DNA of 60,856 bases from Candidatus Levybacteria bacterium RIFCSPHIGHO2_01_FULL_38_26 (lineage in GTDB: Bacteria; Patescibacteriota; Microgenomatia; Levybacterales; UBA12049), in contig MFNO01000004.1 in the NCBI GenBank assembly GCA_001782075.1, forward strand, positions 1 through 60,856, in the 5' to 3' direction. The notes under the pieces are model-generated. The model was not told the origin of the DNA. It did no database searches and saw only the letters and a list, made by a program, of their open reading frames with translations. The position numbers were made by a program, and so were the translations under genes. Positions within the stretch are counted from its first letter, which is position 1; each line of letters begins with the position of its first letter. Positions 1-7,059 of the stretch are shown here, one piece after another.

Positions 1-528
1 CAAGAGCAGGAGAATAAGCCAAGAGATAAAAACGAGCTTTTTGAAGTATTATCCAAAGATGAAGAGATCATGCTTCAGTCAGAAGAACTTTGGGAAAGTT
101 TAGAAAACTCCGAAAAAAACACACTTAAAAAGCTTATAAAAAATGAGAAGATTAGTCAGGAGGAGAGGGAAAGATCAAAATATTTGTGGGATACTGGTTT
201 CTTGCTTGAGGATAGTAGCAAGTCTACTATTTTTAGCCCACTTTTCGAGCATTATATAAAAGAAGCAGAGAAGAAATCATCAAATAACATAACCGAATTT
301 ACGAAAAAAGAGAACCTCCTTTTTAACTTTCTTAATTCGAATTTAAATACAGTCTGTGAACGCGAACAGATTATTGAGAAGGTTTGGTCTGAGGTTGAGG
401 CTTTGGGGGTTTCAGATTGGGCAATTGATAGATTGGTAGCCAGAGTAAGAAGTAAGCTTAAGCTTCAAAAAAACAATCTTGAAATTCAGACCGTTAGAAC
501 AAGAGGTTACAAGCTGGTTTCTTCATAA
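1..528 (+). CDS. C-terminal part of a winged-helix regulator, probably ATPase-fused (5' end outside window)
   Basis: The frame is open from base 1, so the gene begins upstream and about 175 codons are visible. The last ~70 residues form an OmpR/PhoB-type winged helix: a leucine-rich helix, then REQIIEKVW, AIDRLVARVRSKL (recognition helix) and the wing TVRTRGYKL. The preceding stretch, with a W-x-x-L-x-x-x-E-K-x-x-L-K-K-L helix and YLWDTGFL/IFSPLF segments, resembles the small helical domain that follows the nucleotide-binding module in STAND/AAA regulatory ATPases. I infer a one-component regulator in which an ATPase controls DNA binding; the ATPase itself is not visible. The DNA-binding assignment is firm, the fusion is inference. 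An internal ATG at 70 could suggest a shorter gene, but coding similarity continues upstream of it. Confidence 0.75.
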   Translation, partial: QEQENKPRDKNELFEVLSKDEEIMLQSEELWESLENSEKNTLKKLIKNEKISQEERERSKYLWDTGFLLEDSSKSTIFSPLFEHYIKEAEKKSSNNITEFTKKENLLFNFLNSNLNTVCEREQIIEKVWSEVEALGVSDWAIDRLVARVRSKLKLQKNNLEIQTVRTRGYKLVSS

Positions 529-576
529 TAGGTGTCCTTCGGTTAAAAATCGGTAATTTATCGGGAAATATAATAT

Positions 577-3069
577 ATGGATAAAGTTTACAACCATAAA
601 GATGTTGAGGAGAGAATTTATAGCGAGTGGGAGAAAAAGGGATACTTTAAGCCTGAGATAAATCCAAAAGGAAAGCCATATTGCGTAATCTTGCCGCCTC
701 CAAACGCAAACGGCGCTCTTCATTTCGGCCACGCGATGTTTACAATTGAAGATATATTGATTCGTTATCATCGAATGCGTGGATTTTCCGCTCTTTGGCT
801 TCCTGGAACAGATCACGCGGGCATTGAGACTCAATTCGTTTTTGAGAAGAAGTTGAAAGCCGAAGGGAAGTCAAGACTGGATTTTGACCGCGATACTCTT
901 TATAAAATGATCAGAGAATACGTAGATGAGCATAGGGGAGGGATAGAGTCTCAACTGAAGCGTCTTGGATTCTCTCTTGATTGGAGCAGGGAAAAATACA
1001 CTCTTGATCCGGGTATTGTAAGGCTTGTCTATAAAACATTTAAAAAAATGCATGACGAGGGGCTTGTTTATAGGGGTTACAGACTGGTTAATTATTGCAC
1101 TTTTGATGGCACGAGTTTTTCTGATTTGGAAGTTGTTAATACAGAAGCAGAGGGTCTCCTTTACTATATTAAATTTCCTATAAAAACTGGAGGTTATATT
1201 ACCATCGCGACAACAAGACCAGAGACAATGGTTGGCGACGTGGCTGTGATGGTTAATCCAAAAGACAAGAGATATAAAGAATTTGTTGGAAAAACAGCAA
1301 TACTGCCTATGGTTGATAGAGAAATTCCCGTAATCGGGGATGAGTATGTAGATATGAAATTCGGCACAGGTGCCGTAAAGGTTACTCCTTCTCATGATTT
1401 TAATGATTTTGAAATAGCGAAGAGGCACAATCTTAACTTTCCTCCGATCATTGGAATGGATGGGAAAATGCAAAACGCGGGTGTTTTAGATGGTCTTTAT
1501 GTAAAGCAGGCAAGATTAAAAACTTTGGAAATTTTGAGAGAAAAAAACCTGCTTGAAAAAGAAGAAAAGCACAAGATGGTTTTAAGAACTTGTTATAAAT
1601 GTAAAAATGTTTTGGAGCCGCTGCCGCTTGAACAGTGGTTTGTAAAAGTGGACGGCTTGAGGAAAAAAGCGATAGATGTAATAAAGAAGGGAAAAATAAA
1701 AGCTTACCCCAAAAATTTTGAGAATCAGTATTTTCAATGGCTTGAAAATTTAGAGGATTGGAATATCTCAAGGCAGATTGTTTGGGGAATACGAATTCCT
1801 GCCTGGAAGTGCTCGCATTGTCATCGTGACAAAAACGAGTGGATTGTAACTGATGGTAGCAAACCTGAAAAATGTCCAAATTGTGGTTCAAAAAAACTAG
1901 AACAAGATACAGACACCTTTGACACGTGGTTTTCTTCAGCTCAATGGCCGTTTGCGACTTTAACGCCACTGACCATGGGATTCCATGAAGATGTGGTTCC
2001 TCAGGTGCTTAAAGGTAAAACAAAGACTTATAGATTAAGAGATTACGGATTTAAAGCAGGAGACAAGGTATTGTTTGAAAACACACAGTCTCAAAAACTA
2101 TTCGGTTATGGTGTTATAAAGCAAGTCGAAGAGACAACAGTTGAGAAGATTGACTACAAAGATAAAACTCATTTTAAAACTTATGAATCACTTGGCGAGC
2201 TCATTGTTGCATTTAAGCTTAGAAATCCAGATAAAATAGTGACCCCTCAATCTAAAGCCTACCTTTATACATACGAATCTCACCCATTAAAAGAATTAGA
2301 GAATTTTCCGAATGATTATAAAAAGTTTTATCCAACAGATGTTATGGAAACAGGTTATGACATCCTTAAAGCTTGGGTTTCGAGAATGGTTATGGTAGGA
2401 CTGTACATAACAGGTGATGTACCCTTTAAGCATATTCTATTGCATGGGCTCGTGAACGATCCTTATGGAAAAAAGATGAGTAAGTCAAAGGGGAATGTGA
2501 TAAATCCCTTGGAGCTGGTTGATAAGTATGGTGCAGATTCTGTTAGGTTTGCTTTGGTTTACGGAAACGCGACCGGAAATGATCAGAGTCTTTCTTTTCC
2601 AAAATTGGAAGCAGCAAGGAAATTTACCAATAAGTTGTGGAATATGGCAAGGTTTATTGACATGAAACGTAAAGATGTAATCCTGAACGAAGTGAAGGAT
2701 CTAGATTCTTCATCCGTCAGTCGACGGACTCAGAATGACATCCTAAGGGTAGTCCAGAATAAAAAAGATAAAGAGATGATTGAAGAAACACAAAAATTGG
2801 CGGAAGAAGTAACTCAAGATTTAGAAAAATATAATTTTAATTTCGCAGCGGAAAAATTGTATGAGTTTGCTTGGCACACATTTGCCGATAAATACATTGA
2901 AGACGTAAAAAATAGAATTGACGAAAATTCATTCTTAGTTCTTAGCTTTTTGTTCTTGGTTCAGCTTAAGCTTCTTCATCCATTCATGCCTTTTGTCACA
3001 GAAGAGATATATCAAAGGTTTAATTTTGGCAAATCTATTATGATAGATACGTGGCCCGCCTTCGCATAA
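577..3069 (+). CDS. valS: Valine--tRNA ligase with an ASCH/PUA-like insertion
   Basis: Class I aminoacyl-tRNA synthetase charging tRNA-Val in the cytoplasm. The HIGH-type motif is HFGH (residues 49-52) and the KMSKS loop is at 633-637. An editing (CP1) domain containing ATTRPETM lies between them, with zinc-knuckle cysteine pairs near residues 345 and 410. Between DTWFSSAQW (~449) and FYPTD (584-588), where ValRS is normally continuous, sits an extra module of about 100 residues with GKTKTYRLR, KAGDKVLF and a terminal KAYLYTYE strand, resembling an ASCH domain (PUA-like, RNA-binding fold). Residues ~700-721 (DVILNEVKDL...) are encoded by a dispersed palindromic repeat. The C-terminal anticodon-binding domain is short and the long ValRS coiled-coil tail is absent. 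A TATAAT at 569-574 is too close to the ATG to serve it. Confidence 0.96.
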   Translation: MDKVYNHKDVEERIYSEWEKKGYFKPEINPKGKPYCVILPPPNANGALHFGHAMFTIEDILIRYHRMRGFSALWLPGTDHAGIETQFVFEKKLKAEGKSRLDFDRDTLYKMIREYVDEHRGGIESQLKRLGFSLDWSREKYTLDPGIVRLVYKTFKKMHDEGLVYRGYRLVNYCTFDGTSFSDLEVVNTEAEGLLYYIKFPIKTGGYITIATTRPETMVGDVAVMVNPKDKRYKEFVGKTAILPMVDREIPVIGDEYVDMKFGTGAVKVTPSHDFNDFEIAKRHNLNFPPIIGMDGKMQNAGVLDGLYVKQARLKTLEILREKNLLEKEEKHKMVLRTCYKCKNVLEPLPLEQWFVKVDGLRKKAIDVIKKGKIKAYPKNFENQYFQWLENLEDWNISRQIVWGIRIPAWKCSHCHRDKNEWIVTDGSKPEKCPNCGSKKLEQDTDTFDTWFSSAQWPFATLTPLTMGFHEDVVPQVLKGKTKTYRLRDYGFKAGDKVLFENTQSQKLFGYGVIKQVEETTVEKIDYKDKTHFKTYESLGELIVAFKLRNPDKIVTPQSKAYLYTYESHPLKELENFPNDYKKFYPTDVMETGYDILKAWVSRMVMVGLYITGDVPFKHILLHGLVNDPYGKKMSKSKGNVINPLELVDKYGADSVRFALVYGNATGNDQSLSFPKLEAARKFTNKLWNMARFIDMKRKDVILNEVKDLDSSSVSRRTQNDILRVVQNKKDKEMIEETQKLAEEVTQDLEKYNFNFAAEKLYEFAWHTFADKYIEDVKNRIDENSFLVLSFLFLVQLKLLHPFMPFVTEEIYQRFNFGKSIMIDTWPAFA
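2676..2740 (+). repeat. Dispersed palindromic repeat (family A) in frame inside valS
   Basis: TCCTGAACGAAGTGAAGGAT, AGATTCTTC and CAGAATGACA match the intergenic copy at 28291-28356 in order and spacing. It is translated as VILNEVKDL...RRTQND within the ValRS anticodon-binding region. Confidence 0.85.
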
Positions 3070-3094
3070 AGCTTGTGTAGGGCAAGCCGTATTT

Positions 3095-3541
3095 ATGAAA
3101 AAGAAGGTTTATAAAAAAGTCGCACCGAAATTGCGTTTTTTTACAAAAAAAAAGAAAGCTACTTCTGCTCAAAAAAACAAAAAAACCTTAGAATTCCCGA
3201 ATATTCTCCGAACTTTTACCGAAAAACATTTTTTCGCTCTTGTTATTTCGCTTTTTCTGTTAACTGCAGTAATTTTTTCCGGGTTTAATTTGTATAAAAG
3301 CAATAGTCAAAAACAGGAAGTAGACAAAGAAAGATGGGAGATAATAAAAGAGGTAACATTTTGGAAATCTGTTGTTGCTAAATACTCCGACTACAGAGAC
3401 GCATATTTTCAGCTTGCTATTTTACATTATAGATTGGGTGATTTTGTCTCGTCAAAATTTTACCTTGAAAAAACTTTGGATATAGATCCCAATTTTGAAA
3501 AGGGGAGGGAGCTGGAGAAGATATTAAAAAGCAAATATTAA
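3095..3541 (+). CDS. Membrane-anchored protein with a TPR-like repeat
   Basis: 148 residues. A very basic N-terminus (many Lys/Arg in the first 45 residues) precedes one hydrophobic segment at about 47-67 (FFALVISLFLLTAVIFSGF), indicating a type II single-pass membrane protein with the C-terminus outside. Residues ~100-140 (YFQLAILHYRLGDF...AKFYLEKTLDIDP type pattern) fit a single tetratricopeptide repeat, a protein-interaction helix pair. It follows valS by 25 bases and ends 1 base from the convergent L25 gene. No enzymatic motif is seen. The TPR assignment rests on pattern alone; specific function unknown. Confidence 0.75.
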   Translation: MKKKVYKKVAPKLRFFTKKKKATSAQKNKKTLEFPNILRTFTEKHFFALVISLFLLTAVIFSGFNLYKSNSQKQEVDKERWEIIKEVTFWKSVVAKYSDYRDAYFQLAILHYRLGDFVSSKFYLEKTLDIDPNFEKGRELEKILKSKY

Positions 3542-3542
3542 A

Positions 3543-4289
3543 TTATTTCTGTGGTTTTACATCACCGCCAGCAGTTTTAGGGGCATCGCTGGGTTTTTCT
3601 TCTGTCTTTGTTTCGGTTGTTGCCTTTGCCGCTTCCCCAGGTGCTTCTGTTTTAGCGCCCTCAGGAGCTGCTGTACCTTCTACTTTGGCTTCTTCAGCTG
3701 CTTGTGCTTCGGCTGCTGCTTGTTCTTGCGCCTCTTTGCTGACCAGTTCTCCGATCTTAACAATTACCTGATCGGGGTCGGTTAGAATCTTTACGCCTTT
3801 TGGAGGAGTTATATCTTTGACTATAATTTGATCATCAACAGCAGCAAGTTTCTCTACGTTTACTTCAATATGCTCCGGAAGATCTTCTGGGAGGGCTTCG
3901 ACTTCAAGCTCTGAAAGGGGTTGAAGTATAAGTCCGACTTTGTCAGTTACCGCCTTCGCCTCACCTGCTATTTCAATAGGAACCATTGTCTTTACTTCTT
4001 CTTTAAGATTTACTTGAAAAAAATCTGCGTGTAGAGGATTGCGTAAATAATCGTACTGGACATTGTGTATGAGGGATGGCTTCGTTTCTCCATTTACAGC
4101 AACGTCAACAAGCCCTGTTTCGCCAACATCTTTAAATACATTTTCAAATTCTTTTTGCGGAAGCTGTACAGCAAGAGACTTAATATCCTTGCCATAGATA
4201 TTTGCAGGTAAAATTCCTTCGCGTCGAAGCTTTTTTACACTCTTTCCCAAAATTTTTCTTTTCTCAACTGTTACCTTTGGTCGCTTCAT
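3543..4289 (-). CDS. rplY: 50S ribosomal protein L25/Ctc
   Basis: Ribosomal protein binding 5S rRNA. The N-terminal ~90 residues match the L25 beta-barrel (VEKRKILGKSVKKLRREG, IPANIYGK, LIHNVQYDYLRNPLHADFFQV), followed by the TL5/Ctc domain (EVEALPEDLPEHIEVNVEKL, VVKDITPPKGVKIL). The last ~70 residues are an Ala/Glu/Lys-rich, probably disordered tail, common in the Ctc subfamily. At 248 residues it is the long form. A strong promoter lies upstream on the minus strand (-35 TTGTAC 4321-4326, 17-bp spacer, -10 TATAAT 4298-4303). Its expected start is within a base or two of the ATG, so the mRNA is probably leaderless. Confidence 0.95.
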   Translation of the reverse strand: MKRPKVTVEKRKILGKSVKKLRREGILPANIYGKDIKSLAVQLPQKEFENVFKDVGETGLVDVAVNGETKPSLIHNVQYDYLRNPLHADFFQVNLKEEVKTMVPIEIAGEAKAVTDKVGLILQPLSELEVEALPEDLPEHIEVNVEKLAAVDDQIIVKDITPPKGVKILTDPDQVIVKIGELVSKEAQEQAAAEAQAAEEAKVEGTAAPEGAKTEAPGEAAKATTETKTEEKPSDAPKTAGGDVKPQK

Positions 4290-4297
4290 TCCTTGTT

Positions 4298-4326
4298 ATT
4301 ATACAATATTTGAAATTAATGTACAA
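4298..4326 (-). promoter_or_regulatory. Sigma70-type promoter of the L25 gene
   Basis: On the minus strand: -35 TTGTAC (4321-4326), 17-bp spacer, consensus -10 TATAAT (4298-4303). Only 8 nt separate the -10 from the L25 ATG (4289), so transcription should begin at or next to the start codon. Confidence 0.75.
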
Positions 4327-4344
4327 TGTTGTAGCATATTTATC

Positions 4345-4872
4345 ATGAAGATTTTGGGGATTGATCCGGGGATTGCGAGGACGGGGTGGGGTGTAATAGA
4401 ATATCAAAAATCAACCCTTCGACCCATTCGACAAGCTCAGGGCTCCGGGCAAGAGTTCAAAGTTCAAAGTTATGGATGTGTGGAGACACCTGCAGGCCTT
4501 GAAGTTGCGGAAAGGCTAAAGTACATTTATCATTCAGTAGAAAAAATTATTCAAGAATATATGCCTTCTGCGATAGCAGTTGAGGAGTTGTTTTTCAACA
4601 CAAATGCCAAAACAGCTTTTGTTGTGGGGCAGGCAAGAGGAGTTGTTTTGTTGGCAGCTGCCGAAAGAAATATTCCCATAGCAATTTACACGCCCCTGCA
4701 GGTAAAAATTGCAGTAAGTGGATACGGAAGAGCAGAGAAAAACCAAGTCGGAGCAATGGTCAAAATAATTCTTAAACTTAAAGAAATTCCAAAGCCCGAT
4801 GATGTTAGCGACGCACTTGCTGTTGCCTTAACTCACGCATTTTCCAGTAAATTCAGCAAGGCAATTGCCTAA
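4345..4872 (+). CDS. ruvC: Crossover junction endodeoxyribonuclease RuvC
   Basis: Holliday-junction resolvase of the RNase H fold, working with RuvAB. Acidic catalytic residues are visible: D in MKILGIDPG (residue 7), E in AVEELFF (~E74), and the C-terminal DDVSDALAVA pair. FNTNAKTAFVVGQARG and GYGRAEKNQVGAMV are family signatures. Residues ~22-45 contain an extra segment (LRPIRQAQGSGQ, then FKVQS) encoded by dispersed-repeat sequence (4414-4470), in the loop after the first beta-hairpin, making the protein slightly longer than usual. The stop overlaps the convergent cupin gene by 4 bases. ruvA and ruvB lie just beyond, so the full resolvasome is encoded within 2.7 kb. Confidence 0.95.
   Translation: MKILGIDPGIARTGWGVIEYQKSTLRPIRQAQGSGQEFKVQSYGCVETPAGLEVAERLKYIYHSVEKIIQEYMPSAIAVEELFFNTNAKTAFVVGQARGVVLLAAAERNIPIAIYTPLQVKIAVSGYGRAEKNQVGAMVKIILKLKEIPKPDDVSDALAVALTHAFSSKFSKAIA
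4414..4470 (+). repeat. Dispersed repeats inside ruvC
   Basis: Composite of a CCTTCGAC...TCGACAAGCTCAGGG palindromic-type unit (4414-4450) followed by GTTCAAAGTTCAAAG (4454-4470). The first unit recurs in the DNA ligase gene (58094-58113) and a related one lies at 27083-27155. It is read in frame and encodes RPIRQAQG. Confidence 0.7.
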
Positions 4873-5303
4873 GATTTTTTCCAACCTCTGTCTTTTGATT
4901 TTCTTATTTCTTCAGTCTCGTCAGGTCTATTATAATCATCTTCCAGCCGATAAGTCGTGCCTATTTCTGGCGTTGAAACTTCCAAAATATCACAATCTGT
5001 TATTCCAGCCAAACGATGCCTTTGTCCTATTGCTGTCGTATATCCTTTGCCTAATTCGAGCTCTGTTTCTATTAGTTCTCCCTCTGGATTGTCCCAGATA
5101 ACTTTTCCGCGGCCTTTGACAAGCCACCAGCTTTCTGTTTTTTGGTCATGATACTGAAGCGACAATCTTTTGCCCGCCTCGATGTGCAGCAACTTTCCCA
5201 TATATGGTTGATATTCTGGCACAAAATGAATCTCATATCCCCAGGGTTTATCAACACGTTTTACAAAAGAAATGATTGAAGGGCTTTTTTTGCCAGCGTT
5301 CAT
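4869..5303 (-). CDS. Cupin, mannose-6-phosphate isomerase type II-like
   Basis: 144 residues forming one cupin barrel like the C-terminal domain of ManC/phosphomannose isomerase type II: VDKPWGYE at the start, HIEAGKRLSLQYHDQKTESWWLVKGRG as the metal-binding motif 1 (His-x-His replaced by Q-Y-H, with downstream E), and GQRHRLAG as the second histidine motif. Such stand-alone proteins isomerise sugars or serve as accessory sugar-nucleotide enzymes; the exact substrate cannot be read from sequence. It converges on ruvC with a 4-base overlap and is transcribed away from ruvA. Confidence 0.8.
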   Translation of the reverse strand: MNAGKKSPSIISFVKRVDKPWGYEIHFVPEYQPYMGKLLHIEAGKRLSLQYHDQKTESWWLVKGRGKVIWDNPEGELIETELELGKGYTTAIGQRHRLAGITDCDILEVSTPEIGTTYRLEDDYNRPDETEEIRKSKDRGWKKS

Positions 5304-5327
5304 TCAATCTATTTTAAATAATTCCTA

Positions 5328-5336
5328 TGTTATAAT
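5328..5336 (+). promoter_or_regulatory. Extended -10 promoter of ruvA(B)
   Basis: TGTTATAAT is an extended -10 (TGn + TATAAT at 5331-5336). No good -35 is visible. The predicted start (~5343) is about 3 nt from the ruvA ATG, giving an almost leaderless transcript. Confidence 0.6.
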
Positions 5337-5345
5337 CAAGACGAT

Positions 5346-5921
5346 ATGATTGGGTTTATTAGCGGTGAGGTTGTTGCTTATGATAATCCGCATGTTGTGG
5401 TTAATGTAGGAGGTGTTGGATACAGAGTTTTGGTCACAAGTAGTGTCTTATCTGCAATCTCTGTAGGTTCAAATTTGAAGCTTTTTACCCATACTCATGT
5501 CAGAGAAGACGCGATTCAGCTTTTCGGCTTTTTGGATTTATTGGATTTAAAGTTATTCGAAAAACTTATTAGTGTTTCTGGAATAGGACCTAAGACGGCA
5601 ATGGGCGTTTTTACCATAGGAAACAGAGAGGGAATTATTCAAGCAATTATAACAAATGACGTTTCTTTTTTTGTTGCAGTTCCTCGCTTGGGGCGCAAGA
5701 ACGCTCAAAAGATTATTATTGAGCTTAAGTCTAAATTTGGAAGCATTGAAGACCTGGATTTGTCAAAGACTGATGGAAAAGAAAACGGTGAAGTGATTAC
5801 AGCGCTTAAGCAGTTTGGATTTAGCAGTAGGGAAGCTTTAGAAGCGATAAAATCTATAAAAGCGGAGGGAAATAGTGTTGAGGAGAAGATAAAGCTGGCG
5901 CTTAAGGAATTAGGGAAATAA
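5346..5921 (+). CDS. ruvA: Holliday junction branch migration protein RuvA
   Basis: DNA-binding subunit that loads RuvB onto Holliday junctions. The N-terminal OB fold starts MIGFISGEV with VGGVGYRV; a tandem helix-hairpin-helix region follows (LFEKLISVSGIGPKTAMGV and VPRLGRKNAQKIIIELK), then a C-terminal UBA-like RuvB-binding domain (EVITALKQFGFSSREALEAIKSI). At 191 residues it has the standard length. It is followed by ruvB after an 80-base gap filled by a palindromic repeat. Confidence 0.97.
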   Translation: MIGFISGEVVAYDNPHVVVNVGGVGYRVLVTSSVLSAISVGSNLKLFTHTHVREDAIQLFGFLDLLDLKLFEKLISVSGIGPKTAMGVFTIGNREGIIQAIITNDVSFFVAVPRLGRKNAQKIIIELKSKFGSIEDLDLSKTDGKENGEVITALKQFGFSSREALEAIKSIKAEGNSVEEKIKLALKELGK

Positions 5922-5929
5922 TCTAACGG

Positions 5930-5999
5930 TGTCATGCTGAATTTATTTCAGCATCTTGAGTCCTGAAAAAGAAGATCCTGAAACAAGTTCAGGATGACA
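5930..5999 (+). repeat. Dispersed palindromic repeat (family B) between ruvA and ruvB
   Basis: Two inverted-repeat arms: TGCTGAATTTATTTCAGCA and TCCTGAAACAAGTTCAGGA, bounded by TGTCAT and ATGACA. A near-identical copy lies inside murD (30865-30943), with matching outer arms and a different centre. The 3' end supplies AGGA 8 nt upstream of an ATG at 6003, so the repeat may provide the ruvB ribosome-binding site. Confidence 0.9.
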
Positions 6000-6002
6000 A
6001 TT

Positions 6003-7052
6003 ATGAAAGACGACCAAAAACAAAAGGCAAAAAGGGAAAAAGAGACTGACAGGACAAATCCCGAAGAAGAGATTCTATTTACTTCTCTAAGGGCCCAGGC
6101 TTGGGAGGAATTTCATGGGCAAAAACAAGTTAAAGAGTCTTTAAAAATTACAATTTCTGCTGCCAAAAAAAGAAAAGAGTCTATAGAGCATATTCTTTTG
6201 TATGGCCCTCCTGGTCTTGGCAAAACCACACTTTCTCATTTAATTGCCAAAGAAATGGGAAGCAACATAAGAGTTACCTCTGGTCCAGCGATTGAGCGGG
6301 CAGGCGATCTTGCTTCAATTCTGACCAATCTTGAAAAAGGAGACTTGCTTTTTATAGACGAGATTCACAGGCTTAACAAGGTAGTTGAGGAGACTCTTTA
6401 CCCGGCAATGGAGGATTATGCCTTAGATATTGTTCTTGGCAAGGGGCCCTCTGCCAGAACTCTTCGGCTGGACCTTGCTCAATTTACTATTATTGGAGCA
6501 ACAACAAGAATAGGACTTTTGTCAGCGCCGCTTCGGGACAGATTTGGCGTTGTTCACAGGCTCAATTTTTATACGCCGGAAGAGTTAGAGGGAATTATCA
6601 TTAGCGCATCCCGCAAGCTTTCAGTGCCTATTGACAAAGAGAGCATAGAAGAGCTTGCAAAAAGAGCACGGGGAACTCCGAGAATTGCTCTAAAACTTCT
6701 TAAACGTGCAAGAGATTTTGTTCAGGTTAAAGGAGAGGGGAAAATAACAAAGGATTTAGTCAGAGAAGCTTTAAAATTGCTGGAAGTTGATAATCTTGGG
6801 CTTGACAACTCTGACAGACGGTTTGTAAAAGCAATTATTGAAAAACACGGTGGAGGACCGGTAGGGGTCGAAACTATTGCCGCAAGTATTTCTGAGGATA
6901 TAGGAACTATAGAAGAGGTTGTCGAGCCATATTTACTTCAGATTGGGTTTTTGAAAAGAACCAATCGAGGTCGAGTCGCCACGAAAGCAGCATACGAACA
7001 TCTTGGACTGAAATTTATTGAGGAAAACAAAAACCAGCAGAAACTGTTGTAG
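6003..7052 (+). CDS. ruvB: Holliday junction branch migration helicase RuvB
   Basis: AAA+ hexameric motor that drives branch migration with RuvA. Walker A is GPPGLGKT, Walker B is [10 protein letters not shown], sensor 1 is GATTRIG, the arginine finger/sensor 2 region contains GTPRIAL, and the C-terminal winged helix holds [13 protein letters not shown] and [17 protein letters not shown] at 5994 is inside the repeat; 6003 is preferred because AGGA sits 8 nt upstream. It converges with the P-type ATPase gene, with 7 bases between the stops. Confidence 0.97.
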   Translation: MKDDQKQKAKREKETDRTNPEEEILFTSLRAQAWEEFHGQKQVKESLKITISAAKKRKESIEHILLYGPPGLGKTTLSHLIAKEMGSNIRVTSGPAIERAGDLASILTNLEKGDLLFIDEIHRLNKVVEETLYPAMEDYALDIVLGKGPSARTLRLDLAQFTIIGATTRIGLLSAPLRDRFGVVHRLNFYTPEELEGIIISASRKLSVPIDKESIEELAKRARGTPRIALKLLKRARDFVQVKGEGKITKDLVREALKLLEVDNLGLDNSDRRFVKAIIEKHGGGPVGVETIAASISEDIGTIEEVVEPYLLQIGFLKRTNRGRVATKAAYEHLGLKFIEENKNQQKLL

Positions 7053-7059
7053 GTAATTT

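Noticed and set aside
569-574. TATAAT just before valS as its promoter
   Set aside because: Only 2 nt separate it from the ATG, so transcription would start inside the gene and lose the start codon. The same applies to TATAAT at 25576-25581 before the FtsB-like gene.
523-834. ORF on the minus strand inside valS
   Set aside because: It overlaps the valS start and N-terminal coding region and shows no domain; a shadow frame. Many similar frames opposite large genes (e.g. 871-1473, 13800-14060, 23826-24269) were dropped for the same reason.
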